NCBI RefSeq assembly: GCF_041915215.1
Contig: NZ_JAYSBV010000013.1
Reading direction: 5' to 3' (one strand)
Length of the DNA stretch: 64,000 nucleotides
Source of the DNA: Zoogloea sp021286885
Lineage (GTDB): Bacteria; Pseudomonadota; Gammaproteobacteria; Burkholderiales; Rhodocyclaceae
Part shown: positions 59,763-64,000 of the stretch, piece after piece
Position numbering within the stretch: position 1 is the first letter of the stretch
Layout of the letters: each line of letters begins with the position of its first letter
Translations under genes and position numbers: made by a program
Notes under the pieces: model-generated
The model's database searches: none
Told to the model about the DNA's origin: nothing
The model's input: only the letters and a program-made list of their open reading frames with translations

Positions 59763-62480
59763 CCCAGAATCCAACCAACGCAACAGCACACCATATAGCG
59801 TATCGGGATCAACGGGCTTGCTGATGAAATCATCCATGCCCGCCGCCAGGCAGGCGGCCCGATCTTCGGCAAAGGCGTTGGCCGTCATGGCCAGAATGGG
59901 CAGCCACCGGCCTTCGGGCAGGCGCCGAATGCGGCGGGTGGCTTCCAAACCATCCATGAGCGGCATGCGCATGTCCATGAGCACCAGCGCAAAGGACTCC
60001 CGGGTCACCAGATCCACGGCCTCGGCGCCGTTTGCAGCCAAGCGCACCTGCAGGCCGCATTCTTCCAGCAGGAACAGCGCGACCTCCTGATTCAGGGGCT
60101 CATCCTCCGCCAGCAGAATGCGCGCCCCCGAATGCCGGGTTCGCAAGGCCTGCTCCACATCCGCACTCGTCACCGCCGGGGGCGCAATAGTGGCACCGCA
60201 GCCCAGGCGGGCCGTCAGCCAGAACGTGCTGCCCTCCCCCGGACGACTCTCCACCCCCACCTCACCGCCCATCAACTCTGCCAGCCGACGGGTAATCGCC
60301 AGCCCCAGCCCCGTTCCCCCAAAGCGCCGGGTGGTGGAACCATCCGCCTGCTCAAACAGCTGGAACAGACGCGGGATCACCTCGGGGGGGACGCCCATCC
60401 CCGTATCGCTCACCGCAAAGCGCAGCAGGACATGCCCTTCAGCCTGTTCCAGCACCTGGGTTTCCAGGCGCACCTGCCCCCGAGTCGTGAATTTGAGGGC
60501 ATTCCCCAGATAATTCAGCAAGGCCTGCCCCAGGCGCACCGGGTCTCCATGCAAGGTACCCAGGGGCGGCGGCGGCACAATATCCAGCTGCAAACCCTGC
60601 TCGGCAGCCCGATCACTGGTCATGGAGCGCAAGCGTGCCAACACCCCCTCCAGGGTGAAGTCGGTTTGCTCCAGCACCAGGCGCCCGGCCTCAATCTTGG
60701 AAATATCCAGTACGTCATTGAGCACCCCCAGTAGATGCTCGGCCGCATCGGCCACCTTGGCCAGCATTTGCTGCTGCTCGGGCACTTGCACCTTGGCACG
60801 CAGGATGTGGGTCAGGCCCACAATGGCGTTCATGGGCGTGCGAATCTCATGGCTCATGTTGGCCAAAAACACGCTTTTCGCCCGGGTCGCAGATTCGGCC
60901 TCCTCGGCCCGCTGCATCAGGGCCTGATTGAGCGCAGCAATCTGGCGCTCCTTGTCTTTGAGCGGGGTAATGTCGGACACCAGCGCAAAATAGCCTTGCA
61001 CCCGCCCCCCCTGCCAATCCGGAATGTACTGGACTTGCGCCCAGAGGGTGCGCCCCTCCTGGTCCGTCATGCCCCGCTCAAACACCTGGGGCTGGCCTTG
61101 AAACACCCCGGCCAGATACGGTTGGCTCAACAGGAAAGCTTCTTCACCAATCACATCCCGCAGATGACTGCCCCGGATGCGCTCAGGGCACATGCCAAAC
61201 ACCCGCTCAAAGGCGTGGTTGGAGAATTCGTTGCGCAAATCCTGATTCCAGTACGCAATCAGGGCAGGGGTATTGTCCAGCACCCCATGGAGCATGCTTT
61301 CACTCTTTTGCAAGGCAGCGGTTCGCTCAGCCACCACCCGCTCCAGCTGGTCGCGCTCATCCCGGATCAGCTGATTCTGAGCATGCAGTTGGGCCTGCAG
61401 ACTGTTGATGCTGGAAAGCAGCAGGCGGATCTCCGCCCCACCCCGCACCTGCAGGGGCTGCATGGCCAGAGGCGCACGGCCCGCCTGGCCCATCTGCAAA
61501 GCCGCCTGCTCCAGCGGCGCCAGCGCCCGGCGCAATCCCAGCCAGACCAAGGCACCGACCAGCAGCGTCACCAGCAAACCGCCCGCATACACCCGGCGTA
61601 CCCCGTGCTGCAAGGGGGCAAAAGCCTCTTCCGCAGGCTGGTAGGCCACCACGATCCAGTTGGCCACCTCTACCCGGGCCGCTGCGCTCACCAGATCCAG
61701 GCCCTTGGAATCCACCACTCGCCCGGGCCCCAGATAGCCCTCCATGCGGCGCTCGAATAGCCAATGCACGTTGCGCGGCGGCAAGGGCTGGAGCACCCGG
61801 CGCGGGTCGCTGCTGGCGGCATACAGGCCCTGATCCAGGGCATATACATGAAAGCCCCCGGTCGCCCCGTTACTCACCTCATTGGTCAGATGGAAATGGC
61901 TGCCCGGGCCGATGACTTCGGTGCCACACAAAACCCCCAGCAAGGCCCCTGCCTTGTCCCGGATGGGCACCGCCACCAGCAGCACCGGCTTACGCGCAAA
62001 ACGCCCCATCCAGGCGCGGATCACCGGCTTGCCGGTCTCCAGCACTTTCACAAAGTATTCGGTATCGTCGTAGGCGACACCCACATGCCCACGCGGGGGC
62101 ATTTCGGCCACCCGCAGCCCATTTTTCCAGAGCACGTACATATCCCAGGTAAACACCCGGGTCGCCAATTGCTGGGTTTCAAGATAGCGCTGAAGCGCCT
62201 CCGGGCTCGGGTCAGGCATCTGGCCCATCACCTCGGCCATGCCATTTAAAGCCTCCAATCGGAACTGCAGCTCCACATCCAGGGTGCGCGCCAGAAAGCG
62301 CGCCGCCGTGGCCTGCTCCTTGCCGACCAGGGCCTCCGAATCCTGATACACCGCCCCCACCACATACAGGGTCAAGCCGCCCAGCCCCAGCACAAACACC
62401 AGCGCAGCCGACAACGCCACCTGCACCTTCACCGGCCAGGACGCAATGCGATGCCACCACCGCCGCAAACGCTTGTGCAT
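59736..62480 (-). CDS. Membrane hybrid sensor histidine kinase/response regulator
   Basis: 914 residues. A first membrane helix (VALSAALVFVLGLGGLTLYVV), a periplasmic double-Cache-like sensor (about 45-300), a second helix (GGLLVTLLVGALVWLGL), a PAS domain (DNTPALIAYWNQDLRNEFSNHAFERVFG), HisKA (ANMSHEIRTPMNAIVGL), HATPase (DTGMGVPP, GGTGLGLAI) and a C-terminal receiver (ILLAEDEPLNQEV, VLMDMRMPLMDG). ATG 62480 has GGGAG upstream. A possible phospho-relay partner for the H-NOX kinase. Confidence 0.93.
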   Translation of the reverse strand: MHKRLRRWWHRIASWPVKVQVALSAALVFVLGLGGLTLYVVGAVYQDSEALVGKEQATAARFLARTLDVELQFRLEALNGMAEVMGQMPDPSPEALQRYLETQQLATRVFTWDMYVLWKNGLRVAEMPPRGHVGVAYDDTEYFVKVLETGKPVIRAWMGRFARKPVLLVAVPIRDKAGALLGVLCGTEVIGPGSHFHLTNEVSNGATGGFHVYALDQGLYAASSDPRRVLQPLPPRNVHWLFERRMEGYLGPGRVVDSKGLDLVSAAARVEVANWIVVAYQPAEEAFAPLQHGVRRVYAGGLLVTLLVGALVWLGLRRALAPLEQAALQMGQAGRAPLAMQPLQVRGGAEIRLLLSSINSLQAQLHAQNQLIRDERDQLERVVAERTAALQKSESMLHGVLDNTPALIAYWNQDLRNEFSNHAFERVFGMCPERIRGSHLRDVIGEEAFLLSQPYLAGVFQGQPQVFERGMTDQEGRTLWAQVQYIPDWQGGRVQGYFALVSDITPLKDKERQIAALNQALMQRAEEAESATRAKSVFLANMSHEIRTPMNAIVGLTHILRAKVQVPEQQQMLAKVADAAEHLLGVLNDVLDISKIEAGRLVLEQTDFTLEGVLARLRSMTSDRAAEQGLQLDIVPPPPLGTLHGDPVRLGQALLNYLGNALKFTTRGQVRLETQVLEQAEGHVLLRFAVSDTGMGVPPEVIPRLFQLFEQADGSTTRRFGGTGLGLAITRRLAELMGGEVGVESRPGEGSTFWLTARLGCGATIAPPAVTSADVEQALRTRHSGARILLAEDEPLNQEVALFLLEECGLQVRLAANGAEAVDLVTRESFALVLMDMRMPLMDGLEATRRIRRLPEGRWLPILAMTANAFAEDRAACLAAGMDDFISKPVDPDTLYGVLLRWLDSGSGISGGAA

Positions 62481-62699
62481 GATGTCTCCCACTGACAACG
62501 TTCAAGCTTATTTTGATGATTGTCGGCAGGGGCCGACTGTCTCATTTAGCTACAAGCATACGCCAGAGTGACGTATGCGTAAGCGACCACTCGGGCCCCT
62601 GCCTGCCAGCCGCGCCATGTAGCACAATGACCCACACCACAGCCATGACCGGGAATGTATGGTTTTGTGTGTCGCAGACAATGGGTAAGCTGCCGCCCC

Positions 62700-63881
62700 A
62701 TGACTGCGCCCCTGCCTCAAACCCTAAATCTCCCCATGGCCGACTTCTGGCGCCTCACCCTGCTGTTGGGCGCCGTGGGCCTGGCCCAGGGCAGCCTGCT
62801 GCCCCATGCGGGCCTCGCCCTGGAACAAGCCGGGCTGGGCAGCGGCACCATCGGCCTGATCCTGGCGAGCCACGCCCTGGGGCTGATCCTCGCCCTGCCC
62901 CTCACCGCGCCCGCCCTGGCCCGGCTGGGGGCCCGCGCCACCCTGATGGGCGCCAGCGGCAGCGCCGGGCTACTGGTACTGCTGGCCAGCCAGCCCCTCA
63001 CGCCCCCTGCCCTGACGCTGGCTCTGGTGCTTTCCGGCATCGCCCTCGGGTTGGTGTTCAATCTGGTGGAGGCCTGGGTTAACAGCCTGTTGCCGGATGC
63101 CAGCCGGGGGCGCTGGCTGGCCATCCACTGCACCGTTTATACCCTGTGCCAACTGGCCGGCCCCCTGCTGCTGGATGCCCTCGGGCACGCCGTCGGGCTG
63201 GGGCTCGCCGCCCTGGGCCTGGGGCTCACCACCGGCCTCGTCCCGCGCCAGGGTGCCCCCCTCGAAGAAGACCCGGAAGGCTCCCCCGAGCCCTGGCACC
63301 ACTGGCTGCGGGAAGCCCCGGCGATTTTGTGGGGCACCGGCCTGTTTGCCCTGTTTGATGCGCTGATCCTCGGCATCCTGCCCCTCTACCTGATCCAGCA
63401 AGGCCAGCCCGTCAGCCTGGCCCTGGGCGCCGCCAGCCTGGTGCTGGCGGGCGATTGCGCGCTGGAATGGGTGATGGGCTGGCTAGCCGACCGGCTCGGC
63501 CGCCTACCCGTGCAGCTGGGCTGTGGCGCCGGGCTACTGGGCTGTGCCCTGGCCCTGCCAGCCAGCCTGGGCACGCCCTTCGCATCGCCCCTGCTGTTTT
63601 TGATGGGTGGCGCGGCAGGGGGCATCTATGTGCTGGCGGTGATGAGTGCCGGCCAGCGCTACAACGGCGCCCGCCTGGTACGCATCACCGCCCTGCAAGG
63701 GGCCGTCTGGGGGCTGGCCGGCTGCCTTGGCCCCGCCCTCACCGGCCTGCTGATGGATCTCGGCCCCCGCTGGGCCCTGCCCGGGATGCTGGCCGGCGGC
63801 AGTCTGCTCCTGCTTCTCACCCTGGCCCTGGAAACCGCCCGGGCTGGCAACGCCGTTTCTTCACCGCCCACGCTTCCATGA
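62700..63881 (+). CDS. MFS transporter
   Basis: 393 residues with twelve predicted membrane segments (LLLGAVGLAQGSLLPHAGLAL ... LLPDASRGRWLAIHCTVYTL ...). The MFS loop motif is recognisable as GWLADRLGRLPVQ. Resembles YcaD-like drug/sugar exporters; substrate unknown. The start at 62700 is chosen because the membrane helix order begins there. Stop overlaps the next gene (ATGA). Confidence 0.85.
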   Translation: MTAPLPQTLNLPMADFWRLTLLLGAVGLAQGSLLPHAGLALEQAGLGSGTIGLILASHALGLILALPLTAPALARLGARATLMGASGSAGLLVLLASQPLTPPALTLALVLSGIALGLVFNLVEAWVNSLLPDASRGRWLAIHCTVYTLCQLAGPLLLDALGHAVGLGLAALGLGLTTGLVPRQGAPLEEDPEGSPEPWHHWLREAPAILWGTGLFALFDALILGILPLYLIQQGQPVSLALGAASLVLAGDCALEWVMGWLADRLGRLPVQLGCGAGLLGCALALPASLGTPFASPLLFLMGGAAGGIYVLAVMSAGQRYNGARLVRITALQGAVWGLAGCLGPALTGLLMDLGPRWALPGMLAGGSLLLLLTLALETARAGNAVSSPPTLP

Positions 63882-64000
63882 CGCACACCTCGCCCACCCT
63901 GCCCAACATCCTGCTGCTCGGCTTTGGCAATATCGGTCAGGCCCTGAGTGCTCCCCTGCGCGCCCGCTACCCCCACCTGGACATCCGGGTGCTGGATGAG
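63878..64000 (+). CDS. Homospermidine synthase-like NAD-binding protein, 5' partial
   Basis: 41 codons before the window ends. The Rossmann start ILLLGFGNIGQALSAPLRARY, with GFGxIGQ, matches the N-terminus of homospermidine synthase / saccharopine dehydrogenase-like proteins. Identity is tentative because only the first strand-helix unit is visible. Translationally coupled to the MFS gene. Confidence 0.55.
   Translation, partial: MTHTSPTLPNILLLGFGNIGQALSAPLRARYPHLDIRVLDE

Noticed and set aside
1..64000. CRISPR arrays or rRNA genes
   Set aside because: No regularly spaced repeats of the right size and no rRNA signature sequences were seen in reading through.

Overview
The window is GC-rich proteobacterial chromosome, most likely a denitrifying betaproteobacterium of the Rhodocyclales type. 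This rests on a cd1 nitrite reductase cluster (nirS-nirM-nirC-nirF-nirDL-nirG-nirH with a divergent SUMT gene), an H-NOX/kinase pair, DctA, a free-standing Rieske protein and strong GC-ending codon use. The taxonomic call is inference; there is no rRNA here.

The left 26 kb is an accessory island. It opens with two abutting insertion-sequence remnants (IS110-like and IS3-like). Next comes a compact minus-strand operon of six genes (8486 down to 1323): a sigma-70-like factor, an unknown protein, a 1127-residue fusion of ImmA/IrrE-type metallopeptidase, UvrD-like SF1 helicase and Fe-S nuclease-like domain, a protein of three tandem ubiquitin-like domains, an E1-like ThiF enzyme and a DUF6527 protein. 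An XRE regulator (8951) is divergent from it. This is the best candidate for a poorly described system: a bacterial ubiquitin-like conjugation module coupled to a DNA-processing helicase and, by inference, to proteolytic control of its own repressor.

To the right lies a Tn7-like transposition module (9621-17600): TnsA, TnsB, TnsC, two TniQ/TnsD proteins and two unknown proteins. It is followed by a RloA/RloB defence cassette lying between two 72-bp direct repeats, further transposase debris, and a 1296-residue STAND-type NTPase with a nuclease-like N-terminus. An imperfect 97-bp direct repeat (8743 and 25247) brackets 16.5 kb of this material. A GNAT toxin/DUF1778 antitoxin pair with a perfect palindromic operator ends the island.

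From 26.5 kb on the content is ordinary chromosome. It holds a split YeeE/YedE transporter, a patatin-like lipase, two DUF2867 paralogues, a ferredoxin, a Rieske protein with a sigma-54-like promoter facing a divergent sigma-54 activator, a rhodanese, an NfsB-like nitroreductase, tRNA-Leu(GAG), DctA, SfsA, a Sel1-repeat protein, and an MFS transporter with a divergent AraC regulator. These are followed by YitT and a three-gene transglutaminase / ATP-grasp-alpha-E / DUF2126 operon.

The right end is a nitrite-respiration and NO-sensing region. cobA/nirE and nirS diverge around an FNR/DNR-type box, and a second perfect box precedes nirC. NirD-L, NirG and NirH are siroheme decarboxylase components for heme d1 synthesis; nirJ and nirN are not in the window. 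A phosphatidylserine decarboxylase, H-NOX, its histidine kinase, a large hybrid kinase, an MFS transporter and the start of a homospermidine synthase-like gene complete the window.
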